Assembly (NCBI RefSeq): GCF_022662305.1
Contig: NZ_JAKNQH010000010.1
Location: 27,851-91,850, forward strand
Source: Sphingomonas sp. BAUL-RG-20F-R05-02
GTDB taxonomy: Bacteria > Pseudomonadota > Alphaproteobacteria > Sphingomonadales > Sphingomonadaceae
Direction of reading: 5' to 3'
Length of the DNA stretch: 64,000 nucleotides
Shown here piece after piece: positions 42,938 to 50,465 of this stretch (position 1 is the stretch's first letter; every line of letters begins with the position of its first letter). Both the position numbers and the translations under genes were made by a program. Below the pieces are notes generated by a model, which did not search any database, was not told the DNA's origin, and worked only from the letters and a program-made list of their open reading frames with translations.

Positions 42938-44701
42938 ATGGTGGCGATGGCGGAGCCCTGGCGGCATCCTGAAACTGGTACCTACTACCTGCGACGGCAG
43001 ATCCCGAAACCGCTCCGCGAGGAGTTTGGCGGACGGCAGCTGTGGAAGCGTTCGCTCGACACGAAGGACGCGGCGGAGGCGCGGCGCGTGTTCGCGGCGC
43101 TCAACGCCGAACTCGAACGCCGCTTCGAGGCGGCGCGCGTGGCCATCGAGGAGCGCGCGGCCGGCACGAAGCTCACCCTGCCGCAGGCTCAGGCCGCGCT
43201 GGCAAGGGCGTCGGCTCTGCACCGCGGCAGCCGGTTCGACCGCCTTCCCGTCCTCTCCAACGTCTTCTGGGCCGAAGAGGCGGGAGCGGCTAGAATGGGC
43301 GGAGCGCGCATCTCGATCCTTCCCGATCCGACGCCCGCGAATCTCGCCACGATGGACCCGAACCATCTGCCCGGCGACGTCTGGCTCCGCATTGTCAGGA
43401 CCCGTACGCGCAAGGACATCCTTTTCATGGCGGAGCACATGGTGCTCTGGATACACGGCGACCTGCGTGGCGAGGGCGGCTTCGGGGACCTCCATCGCAG
43501 CGAGGACAACGACTGGCTTCTGACCGAGGTCGTGACCTCGGCGATCGAGAGCGAGCAGGCGGACCTGCGGCTGCTCATCAGCTCCCCGCACCGCCCGACC
43601 GGCACACGCCTGCGTCCCAGGATGACACTCGGCGAACTCGTCGATGAATGGAAGAACAAGACCCCCGCGCCCGGCAGCCAGGGCGCGCACGAGACGAGCA
43701 CCACGGTCGCGGACTTCATCGACTACGTCGGCGACCTCCCGGTCTCTCAGATCAACGGCGACCACCTCTACAACTTCCGGGACGCGGTCGCCTCCCTGCC
43801 CAACGCGATGCCGCACGCGCTTCGCGCGCTGACCTTCAACGCGCGCCTGAAGGCCTGCCGCGACCTCGAAGGGCCTCGGGTCGCGCCGGCATCGGTGAAA
43901 CGCCGCATCGGACACCTGCAGGCGCTGATCACCCACGCCTTCAATCAGCGCTGGATCGAGGCCAACACGGGCAGCGGCATCCGCATCGAGGGCTATTCCA
44001 AGAACACGAAGAACCGCCGTCCCTTCCTCGACGACGAACTCGCCCGTCTGTTCTCGTGCGACCTCTTCCTCAAGCCGACCGGATGGCTCGAGACCAGAAA
44101 CACGGTCGGCGACATGACCCTCGCCTGGATGTTCCTGCTCGGCCTGACGAACGGCGCCCGGATCGAGGAGATCGGCCAGACGGAACTCGCCAACGTCAAG
44201 CGCGACGGCGGTGTCCTCTACCTCGATCTGGGAGCGGACGCGGTCGTGAAGAACGAGAACTCGAGGCGGATGATCCCGCTGCACGACGTCATCATCGAGC
44301 TCGGCTTCGAAACGTATGTCGACGCGCTCAGGTCGGCAGGAGAGACGAGACTGTTCCCCGATCTGAAGCCGAACATGTTCGACAAGCTGTGCAAGGAGGC
44401 CTCCCGCGTCGCCAACCGCCTCATCGACAAAGTGGTGTCCGACGACCCGCGGCTCGCATTCCACAGCCTGCGACACAACTTCAAGGACTTCGCCCGCGAT
44501 GCCACCATCGAAAAGTACATCCTCGACCAGATCATGGGCCATGCCGGCGTCACGACGGGCGACAAGTACGGTGTCGGCGCCAGGCTGAAGACCCTCAAGC
44601 GCGAACTCGACAGGATCAGCTTCGACATGCTCGAAGGATCCGGGATCAAGGCTGCCTTCGTCGCGCTCGACTGGACCAAAGCCCTGGAGCGCCGCCGATG
44701 A
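42938..44701 (+). CDS. Tyrosine-recombinase integrase
   Basis: Site-specific recombinase of 587 residues. The N-terminal region (WRHPETGTYYLRRQIPKPLR) matches the DUF6538-like arm-binding domain found in island integrases. Catalytic residues of the C-terminal domain are Arg408 (TNGARIEEIG), His509 and Arg512 (FHSLRHNFKD), His535 (MGHAGVTTGD) and the nucleophile Tyr544 (DKYGVG). The frame is intact, so it may still be active. Position directly after tRNA-Glu and direction away from it are classical for a genomic island. Its stop overlaps the next small gene. Confidence 0.93.
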   Translation: MVAMAEPWRHPETGTYYLRRQIPKPLREEFGGRQLWKRSLDTKDAAEARRVFAALNAELERRFEAARVAIEERAAGTKLTLPQAQAALARASALHRGSRFDRLPVLSNVFWAEEAGAARMGGARISILPDPTPANLATMDPNHLPGDVWLRIVRTRTRKDILFMAEHMVLWIHGDLRGEGGFGDLHRSEDNDWLLTEVVTSAIESEQADLRLLISSPHRPTGTRLRPRMTLGELVDEWKNKTPAPGSQGAHETSTTVADFIDYVGDLPVSQINGDHLYNFRDAVASLPNAMPHALRALTFNARLKACRDLEGPRVAPASVKRRIGHLQALITHAFNQRWIEANTGSGIRIEGYSKNTKNRRPFLDDELARLFSCDLFLKPTGWLETRNTVGDMTLAWMFLLGLTNGARIEEIGQTELANVKRDGGVLYLDLGADAVVKNENSRRMIPLHDVIIELGFETYVDALRSAGETRLFPDLKPNMFDKLCKEASRVANRLIDKVVSDDPRLAFHSLRHNFKDFARDATIEKYILDQIMGHAGVTTGDKYGVGARLKTLKRELDRISFDMLEGSGIKAAFVALDWTKALERRR

Positions 44702-44940
44702 GAAGCTGCTTCGTGGTCTTCACCGATCCCGGCCGGGTCATGCAGGGGATGCACCGCACGGTGGACGGCGCCACCGTCGCGGCGGTCTCCTGCGGGGCAG
44801 CGCGGATGCCGGACGGTTCGGACGTCACCATCGACGCCGTCGCCAAGCTGCTGAGGAACGCTCCGTCGGTAAGCTTCGCGTGCCATGAGTGGGAGGACGC
44901 CGAAACCGCCCACATCGAACGGCATCCCATCCTGCTTTGA
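44698..44940 (+). CDS. Small hypothetical protein coupled to the integrase
   Basis: Predicted 80-residue protein whose ATG overlaps the integrase stop (ATGA). It starts MRSCFVVFTDPGRVMQG and ends HEWEDAETAHIERHPILL. No family is recognised; no HTH or metal motif is evident. Tight coupling suggests an excision- or immunity-related accessory role, but this is only contextual. Confidence 0.6.
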   Translation: MRSCFVVFTDPGRVMQGMHRTVDGATVAAVSCGAARMPDGSDVTIDAVAKLLRNAPSVSFACHEWEDAETAHIERHPILL

Positions 44941-45093
44941 CGAATGATCGCCACCGGCGAGTCCGCCATCGACCTGTCCGGTCGCAGGCGGCGTGGTTCA
45001 GATGCCGTTCGGCCAGGACGCGTGCAGCCAGACCCCGATACGCGCCGCAGCCTCGTCGCTCAGTTCGACCCTGCTCCGCCGCCGATCTGTCGC
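44941..45093. other. Unassigned island sequence
   Basis: No gene is recognised. On the minus strand the frame of the WYL fragment continues after its stop for about 31 codons with coding-like composition (ELSDEAAARIGVWLHASWPN) before a second stop; this may be another scrap or chance. Confidence 0.35.
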
Positions 45094-45220
45094 TCAAGGC
45101 AGCGCTGGAAACGTCCGGCGGTGGCCTTCCACCATCTCGCGCAGCGCGGCCGGCTCGAGAACCTCGACCGCCTCGCCCCACGAGTAGAGGTGCCAGGTCA
45201 TCTCCAGATGTCCAGCCCGA
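45094..45220 (-). pseudogene. C-terminal fragment of a WYL-domain regulator
   Basis: About 40 codons on the minus strand reading HLEMTWHLYSWGEAVEVLEP then AALREMVEGHRRTFPALP and stop. This is the typical C-terminal tail of WYL-domain transcription factors, where a tryptophan- and glycine-containing strand is followed by VLEPxxLRE. The remaining ~280 residues, including the HTH, are missing: upstream on this strand lies the oppositely oriented nuclease/helicase remnant. A rearrangement breakpoint lies near 45210-45220. Confidence 0.7.
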
Positions 45221-46043
45221 AGCCGCGCACCTGCAGCTGGGCAACGGCACGCGCTTCACCATCCGGTTGGCCGAGGTGTCGGCCTACGCTCGCCATGCGC
45301 GGAAGGTCTTCCAGACGTTTCTCGACGAGCGGCCGGTCACGCGGCCCGAACCGGTCTCGGCCTGCACGCTGTGCCGATGGAAGACGCACTGCAAGGCCGA
45401 GTGGGACCGCGACGACAGCCTCGCGCTGGTCGCCGGCATCAGCCGGCGCATGCACCCGACCGTGTGCAGCTACATCTCCAGCGCCGTCTATGAGGGGCGT
45501 CTTCACCCCGACGAGGCGGCGGGGACCCAAACGCTGACCGACGCGGCCGGCACGTCGCTCGTCGGTGCCGGCGTCCGTCCGGTCATCCACACCGGCCGCT
45601 CCCAGGTCAGCCCGGAGGAGATCGCAGCGATCAAGGCCCGAATCGATGCCGTGCTTGGCGCGACCTACCGTTCACGGAATGGTGCGGAGCGCGTGATCGG
45701 GCACGGCGACATTCTCGTGGTCGCGCCCTACAACGCGCAGGTGAACGCTCTGCGCGCCGCCCTGCCCTCCGCGGTGCGCGTCGGAACAGTCGACCGCTTC
45801 CAGGGGCAGGAGGCGCCAGTGTGCCTCGTCTCCATGACGACATCGAGCGGCGAGGAGCTTCCGCGCGACATCGAGTTCCTGTTCTCCCTGAACCGCATCA
45901 ACGTCGCGGTCTCGCGGGCGCAGGCGTCCGCGATGGTGTTCGCCAGTCCGCTACTGCTCGAAACGCCGTGTCGCACGGTGGCGGAGATGGCGCTCGTGAA
46001 CGCCCTGTGCCTGTTGCGAGAGCACGGCGGCGAAGCCTTCTGA
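45216..46043 (+). pseudogene. TM0106-type RecB-like nuclease/helicase with internal deletion
   Basis: An open frame that joins two distant parts of one large family (usually 1,100 residues or more). The first part, LQLGNGTRFTIRLAEVSAY, PEPVSACTLCRWKTHC and DDSLALVAGISR, is the end of the RecB-like nuclease domain. It runs directly into RMHPTVCSYISSAVYEGRL, ILVVAPYNAQVNALR, RVGTVDRFQGQEAPVCLVSM and FLFSLNRINVAVSRAQ, the C-terminal half of the SF1 helicase. The Walker A and B motifs between them, and the nuclease active site upstream, are gone. The deletion scar lies at about 45444-45452 and is in frame. The product would be catalytically dead. Confidence 0.85.
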
Positions 46044-46201
46044 CGCTGAACGCTCCCCAGCCAAGCGATCCGCATCGGCGGCTGGGCGGGCCGCTCGGGT
46101 AGCCGCCTGATAGGGGTGTCGGCTGCACATCGCGTCGAACGCTTCCAGCACGAGCTCGTTCTCTTCGGTGGGCTGTTAATGAAGGTGTCCGGGTGAGACG
46201 A
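46044..46201. other. Unassigned gap between two remnants
   Basis: No complete gene. A minus-strand frame over 46020-46170 has helix-like composition (ENELVLEAFDAMCSRHPYQA) and could be another remnant, but no family is recognised. Confidence 0.3.
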
Positions 46202-46714
46202 TCAGGCCGCGACGACCGCGAGCATGGCGGCGGCGACGTCCTGCGGAAGATCGATCTGAGGCCAGTGATTTGCCGGCAGCGACTTTATGCGGGAGTTCGG
46301 GAACTGCGCCGCAAGCGCCTCGCAGACGCCGCTGTTGAGGTACGGGTCGGCGGTTCCCCAGATGAGCTGGACGGGAGGGGTGAAGGCTCGCAGATCGGAA
46401 GCGTGGCGGGTGTTGAAGGCCAGGTTCGACACGGCGTCCCCCGTCATGGACAGAAACGCCGGGATCGAGCTCGGGCTGTTTGCGAAGTTGGCGTTGATGA
46501 CCGGCTGCAGTACGGTGTCGAACCTGTCCTTCAGCGCCGTGGAGGCCTTCGCCTCGAACATGCTCTGTTGGAAATGCAGAAGCCAAGGCGCCTGCTTCGG
46601 ATCGGTCATCATCGCCCGCCCGAGCGCCGCGGTGCGCGGATTGGTGCAGAGTTCGATGAACTCGGGAAATCGCAGCGTGGGCGTCTCGGCGTAATAGGTA
46701 TTCAGCAGGACATC
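46202..46714 (-). pseudogene. Headless alpha/beta hydrolase
   Basis: The C-terminal ~165 residues of an alpha/beta-hydrolase-fold protein: NTYYAETPTLRFPEFIELC, then PPVQLIWGTADPYLNSGVCE (the acidic-residue strand) and SLPANHWPQIDLPQDVAAAM with the catalytic His in NHWPQ. The N-terminal half with the nucleophile is absent. The frame begins inside the truncated zwf gene, in a different reading frame, so the two were fused by a deletion near 46708-46718. The first internal ATG lies at 46612, so a fragment could be translated, but it would be inactive. Confidence 0.78.
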
Positions 46715-47469
46715 CCCACCATCGCCAAGAGCTGGAAGAGGTGGTTGGGCACCATGTCCCGCAGAGCACCCGTCGCGTCGTAGAAGCTCCCACGCTTTCC
46801 GACGGCGACCGTCTCCGCAGCCGTGATCTGGACATTGTCGATGTAGCGGCTGTTCCAGACGGCTTCGAGCATGCTGTTGGCGAAGCGCGCGACCATGATG
46901 TTCTGGACCGTCTCCTTGCCCAGAAAATGGTCGATCCGGTAGATCTGCGTCTCGGGGATGCGCGCGAGGATCTGCCGGTTCAGTTCCTGGGCTGACGCGA
47001 GGTCATGACCGAAGGGCTTCTCGATCAGAATGCGACGGAAGCCATGCGCCTCGTCCAGTGCGCCTGCGCACGCGAGGCCGTCGACGACGACGCCGAAGAA
47101 CCTCGGCGCCGTCGCGAGATAGAAGACGGCATTTCCGGATAGGTTTGCGGCAAGCCCGCCGTATGTCGCGGGGTCGGTGAAATCACCCCGGTGGTAGCGG
47201 ATGCGACCGCGCAGCTCCGTCCATACCGGATCACCGTCCGAGACGAACTCGGAAAGCGCGGAACGGAGCGCCTCATCATCGACGTCATGATAGCTGACGC
47301 CGACGATCTCGACATCGCCGCCGACCAGGCCGTCACGCGCCAGATTGACGATCGACGGCATCAGTAGGCGCCGGGCGAGGTCACCTAGTGCACCGAAGAT
47401 CACGATGGTCGCTGCCGGCGCGACGGACGCCTGCCCCTCCCCGGCACCCAGGTGCGGGAGCCCGCTCAC
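46702..47469 (-). pseudogene. zwf: Truncated glucose-6-phosphate dehydrogenase
   Basis: First 255 residues of a G6PD (full length about 490). The NADP-binding IFGALGDLARRLLMPSI, EKPFGHDLASAQELN and the substrate motif YRIDHFLGKETVQNIM are all intact. The protein stops after NHLFQLLAMVGMSC, where the normal sequence continues, because it runs into the hydrolase remnant. The GTG start overlaps the gnd stop (GTGA), so it is coupled to gnd. Without the C-terminal half it is unlikely to be active. Confidence 0.88.
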
Positions 47470-48452
47470 TGCGGCATCTCGACGTGGCCGCCGAACCCGA
47501 AGCGCATCGCCGACAGCAATTTGTCGCCGAACGTGTGCTCGACCCGGCTGCGGTAGCGCGCGTACAAGGCGGCGGTCAGCACGTTCGCCGGTACCTTCTC
47601 CTCCATGGCCGCATCGATCGTCCACTGGCCCTCGCCCGAATCGGCGACGCTGCCGGTGAAATGCTCGAGCATCTGGTCCTTGGCGAGGCCGATCGCGGTG
47701 AGATCGAGCAGCCAGGACGAGATCACGCTGCCACGCCGCCACACTTCGGCGATGTCGGTGAGGTTGAGGTCGAAGCGTTCACCCTCGGCGACGTGCTCGG
47801 ACGACTTGCCTTTGAGGATGTCGAAGCCCTCGGCGTAGGCCTGCATCAGGCCATATTCGATGCCGTTGTGAACCATCTTCACGAAGTGGCCCGCCCCGGC
47901 CGGGCCAGCATGAATATAGCCCATCTCCGCGCGCTGATCCTCCTCTTCGTTGTCGCGACCCGGTGTGCGCGGGATCGTGCCGAGACCGGGGGCGAGCGCC
48001 TCCAGGATCGGATCGAGCGTCTTGATCGTCTCGGGATCCCCGCCGACCATCATGCAGTAGCCGCGCTCCAGGCCCCAGACGCCCCCAGACGTGCCGACGT
48101 CCACGTAGTGAAGTTGCCGTTCGGCGAGCGCCTTCGCACGGCGGATGTCGTCCTTGTAGAAGCTGTTCCCCCCGTCGATGACGATGTCGCCGGGCGAGGC
48201 GAGCGCCGCCAGCGACTCGATGGTGGACTCCGTCGGTTCACCCGCCGGCAGCATCACCCAGAAGACGCGGGGACCGCCCTCGAATTTGGCGGCGACCTCC
48301 TCGATCGAGGCGGCAGCGATCGCGCCTTCGTCTCCAAGCGCCGCGACGGCGCCCGCATCGCGGTCGAACGCGATCACCTCGTGTCCGCCGCGCATCAGGC
48401 GGCGTGCGATGTTTGCTCCCATGCGGCCGAGGCCGATCATTGCGATGCGCAT
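47466..48452 (-). CDS. gnd: 6-phosphogluconate dehydrogenase, decarboxylating (short form)
   Basis: Intact 328-residue enzyme of the GndA-like short class, converting 6-phosphogluconate to ribulose 5-phosphate with NAD(P)+. It has GLGRMGANIARRLM (dinucleotide fold), VIDGGNSFYKDD, VGTSGGVWGLERGYCMMVGG and HFVKMVHNGIEYGLMQAYAE (catalytic Lys and Asn), ending FGGHVEMPQ. A GAAGGA-type site precedes the ATG. It is the only complete gene in the tal-pgi/gnd/zwf cassette, whose two outer genes are truncated. Confidence 0.93.
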   Translation of the reverse strand: MRIAMIGLGRMGANIARRLMRGGHEVIAFDRDAGAVAALGDEGAIAAASIEEVAAKFEGGPRVFWVMLPAGEPTESTIESLAALASPGDIVIDGGNSFYKDDIRRAKALAERQLHYVDVGTSGGVWGLERGYCMMVGGDPETIKTLDPILEALAPGLGTIPRTPGRDNEEEDQRAEMGYIHAGPAGAGHFVKMVHNGIEYGLMQAYAEGFDILKGKSSEHVAEGERFDLNLTDIAEVWRRGSVISSWLLDLTAIGLAKDQMLEHFTGSVADSGEGQWTIDAAMEEKVPANVLTAALYARYRSRVEHTFGDKLLSAMRFGFGGHVEMPQ

Positions 48453-48468
48453 GTCTATGCTTCCTTCT

Positions 48469-49083
48469 TTAGACGGCGAGGGCGGTTGCGAGACGGGCTT
48501 CGAGCGCCGTCAGACCACCGGATTTGAGATGAACGCGCAGCACGCGCTGGCCGCGGCTCGCCAGCACGTCGAGATCGCCCCGCGCCTGGGCGAGTTGGAT
48601 GGTTCCGAAGTGCGCGCGGTGGCCCGGTATCGAGAGGTCAGCATTCGTCGTCCGGGTGATCTCGAGGAACGCGCCTTCGCTGGGGCCGCCCTTGTACGCC
48701 TGTCCCGTGGAGTGGAGGAAGCGAGGCCCGAACCCGCCGACAGTCGCCACCTTCTTCGCGTCGCGAACCGCCAGCCGCATGCGGGCGATCGCAGCGGCGT
48801 TGTCCCCGTCACGCTCGACATAGGCGAGAATGCCGAAATAGTCGCCCGCCTTTAGCGTGTTGACGAATGCCGCGAGAAGTTCGCCAGATCCGCCGGCCGT
48901 CGCGCCCGCGGGCGTGAAGATGGCCAGTTCGGCATCCTCATAGAGCGGCGTTTCCGGATCCAATGTGCCCGACTGCTCGTAGGCGTCGACCAGCTTGCGC
49001 GTGGCGATCTTGGCGTCCTCGACGTCGGGTTGGTTGAACGGATCTATGCCGATCACCGCACCGGCGACCGCAGGGGCGCCCAT
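48469..49083 (-). pseudogene. tal-pgi: C-terminal part of a transaldolase/phosphoglucose isomerase fusion
   Basis: About 204 residues matching the end of bifunctional transaldolase/glucose-6-phosphate isomerases: IGIDPFNQPDVEDAKIATRK, YFGILAYVERDG, then VGGFGPRFLHSTGQAYKGGP and GLTALEARLATALAV. The full protein has about 900-950 residues; the whole transaldolase domain and most of the isomerase are missing. The gap to gnd is 16 bases, so they once formed an operon. The 5' breakpoint is near 49083. Confidence 0.85.
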
Positions 49084-49656
49084 CTACCTTGGTGAATGGA
49101 TATCGGTATCACTTGTAGCTGCCCGAAAGCAGCCGTACCGCCTTCCACCGAAATCTGCACGTAGACCTTCCGCGTCCACCAAGCATTTTCCGCAGTGATG
49201 GATATCGTCTGATCACCAAGCCGCAGTCTCGACGAAGAGACACGCCGGCGCTATCCTGAAACTGCGTTGCGGGGCGGGCCCGCAGCGGTGTGCTGGTACA
49301 GCGGAAGGTCAGCGGACGGATACAGCGGAGGAGTCTCCCTCTACCCGGAAATGGCGGATTTCCGCGGTCTACGAAGTTGGCGGTTAATCCCCGACCTGTC
49401 CCCCTCATCACATCACGCGTTATCGCCGGATGACAGCCTCGGAGGGCATCGCGCAGAACGAAAGCCCGCGTCGAGTGGAGCGGACGTTCGTCGCCCATGG
49501 CCTCCACCTTGCGGCTTCGGCGGCTGGTCGACGACGATTACGGCAACGGTCTGGCGCCGGACGGAATCAGCGCGGCCGACCTGGCCCGCCGCATCGCGGC
49601 ACGGGGCCGATACGCCCGAGCGCCGCCCCCCGCGGGCGCGGCATCGGGATACGCAC
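49084..49656. other. Rearranged island sequence without an intact gene
   Basis: No complete gene is recognised. On the minus strand at about 49090-49210 a frame reads TISITAENAWWTRKVYVQIS then VEGGTAAFGQLQVIPISI, which looks like real beta-rich protein but has no family I know. The motif ATGGATATCG occurs twice (near 49096 and 49198). GGTACAGCG-type repeats lie at 49293-49328. The rest (49330-49656) shows only weak coding character. Confidence 0.4.
49293..49328 (+). repeat. Distal GGTACAGCG-type repeats
   Basis: CTGGTACAGCGG at 49293-49304 and TACAGCGGAGG at 49321-49331 echo the paired repeats next to the integrase at 42904-42930. They may mark the other arm of the former island, but no copy of the tRNA-Glu 3' end was found beside them. 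Confidence 0.4.
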
Positions 49657-49659
49657 GCG

Positions 49660-50072
49660 TCACCACCGCAACAGGCGCGGGCCGAGCAGAGCGCCCGCCC
49701 CGGCCGCGAGGACCATGCCGAGCGTATACCACGTCAGCACGAAGATCGCCGGGACTTTCGGGCAGTGCAGGCAGTACAGCGTCGCGGCCAGGCACCAGCA
49801 GCGAATCCCGCGGCGGCACCCCCAGCCCTGAGCCTGGTCGGCGCGAGACGGCGGAACGACCACAGCAAGCCGATGAAAATCGGCGCTGCGAGGATGAGCA
49901 GCAGCCACGGGCATATCTTTCAGCTCCGCCCGAGCCACATCGCCATCCACGTGCCGGCCGGAACCTGCGCCATCTCGATGGCACCCATCACCGCAAGGAG
50001 CGCGAACGGGATCGCCACGGGCCAGAGGCGCCCGAGACGCACGGCTTCAGGTCGGGCGAGCCGAGCGGTCAT
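49660..50072 (-). pseudogene. nrsF: NrsF (DUF1109) anti-sigma-factor pseudogene
   Basis: Remains of a six-helix membrane protein of the NrsF family, which inhibits ECF sigma factor SigF. The minus strand reads VRLGRLWPVAIPFALLAVMG, TWMAMWLGRS, then an in-frame TGA where related proteins have Trp, then KICPWLLLILAAPIFIGLLW and RRLAPTRLRAGGAAAGFAAG. A frameshift follows near 49770-49785, after which the family's end LHCPKVPAIFVLTWYTLGMV ... ALLGPRLLRW resumes. So there is at least one nonsense codon and one frameshift. The N-terminal part is not recognisable and no sigma-factor gene is adjacent. Confidence 0.78.
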
Positions 50073-50465
50073 AGCGACCGCTTCGATCCCGAGCGAACCC
50101 GAACGGGGGATCCAAATGCAGCCGGGCTGCCCCGCTGGAGCTCCGCACCGGCGGGCGGCGATGGGGGAATCTGGCAGGTGATCGACGTGAAGACGAGGAG
50201 CGAGCCGTTCGGCTTCGGGGCGAGCTATCCGCAAGCTGTGACGCTTCTGGACGGCGCCGCTGGCTAACTGATTCGTACGAACTCGTATCGCTGAGGCAGC
50301 GCCTGCCGCACCCGCTGGCGACACATTCCAGCCTCAGGCTCACGCGTGAGTCGCGACCTATGACCTAATAGGTCTCGCTCTCAGATTGGAGCGAAACATA
50401 GGATTGGGCGTACGCGAGGTATCACAACAATAACGAGTTCCTCGCTGAGGTTCAGCGCGTCGCTT
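50073..50465. other. Intergenic region with a short inverted repeat
   Basis: About 390 bases without a recognisable gene. GACCTAT (50355-50361) and ATAGGTC (50368-50374) form a 7-base inverted repeat with a 6-base loop, which could be the transcript end of the ROK regulator gene (read leftward). The segment 50330-50460 is noticeably A/T-richer than its surroundings. Confidence 0.4.

Noticed and set aside
42884..44542. Minus-strand frame of ~550 codons opposite the integrase
   Set aside because: The integrase on the plus strand has the full catalytic set, so this is a shadow.
44889..45215. N-terminal part of the frame leading into the nuclease/helicase remnant
   Set aside because: Composition is Arg/Pro-rich, it is antisense to the WYL fragment, and family similarity starts only at about 45216.
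49801..49811. CGAATCCCG as a possible second attachment site
   Set aside because: Only nine bases match the tRNA-Glu T arm and the acceptor-side bases do not follow; it is within the nrsF remnant, so chance is likely.
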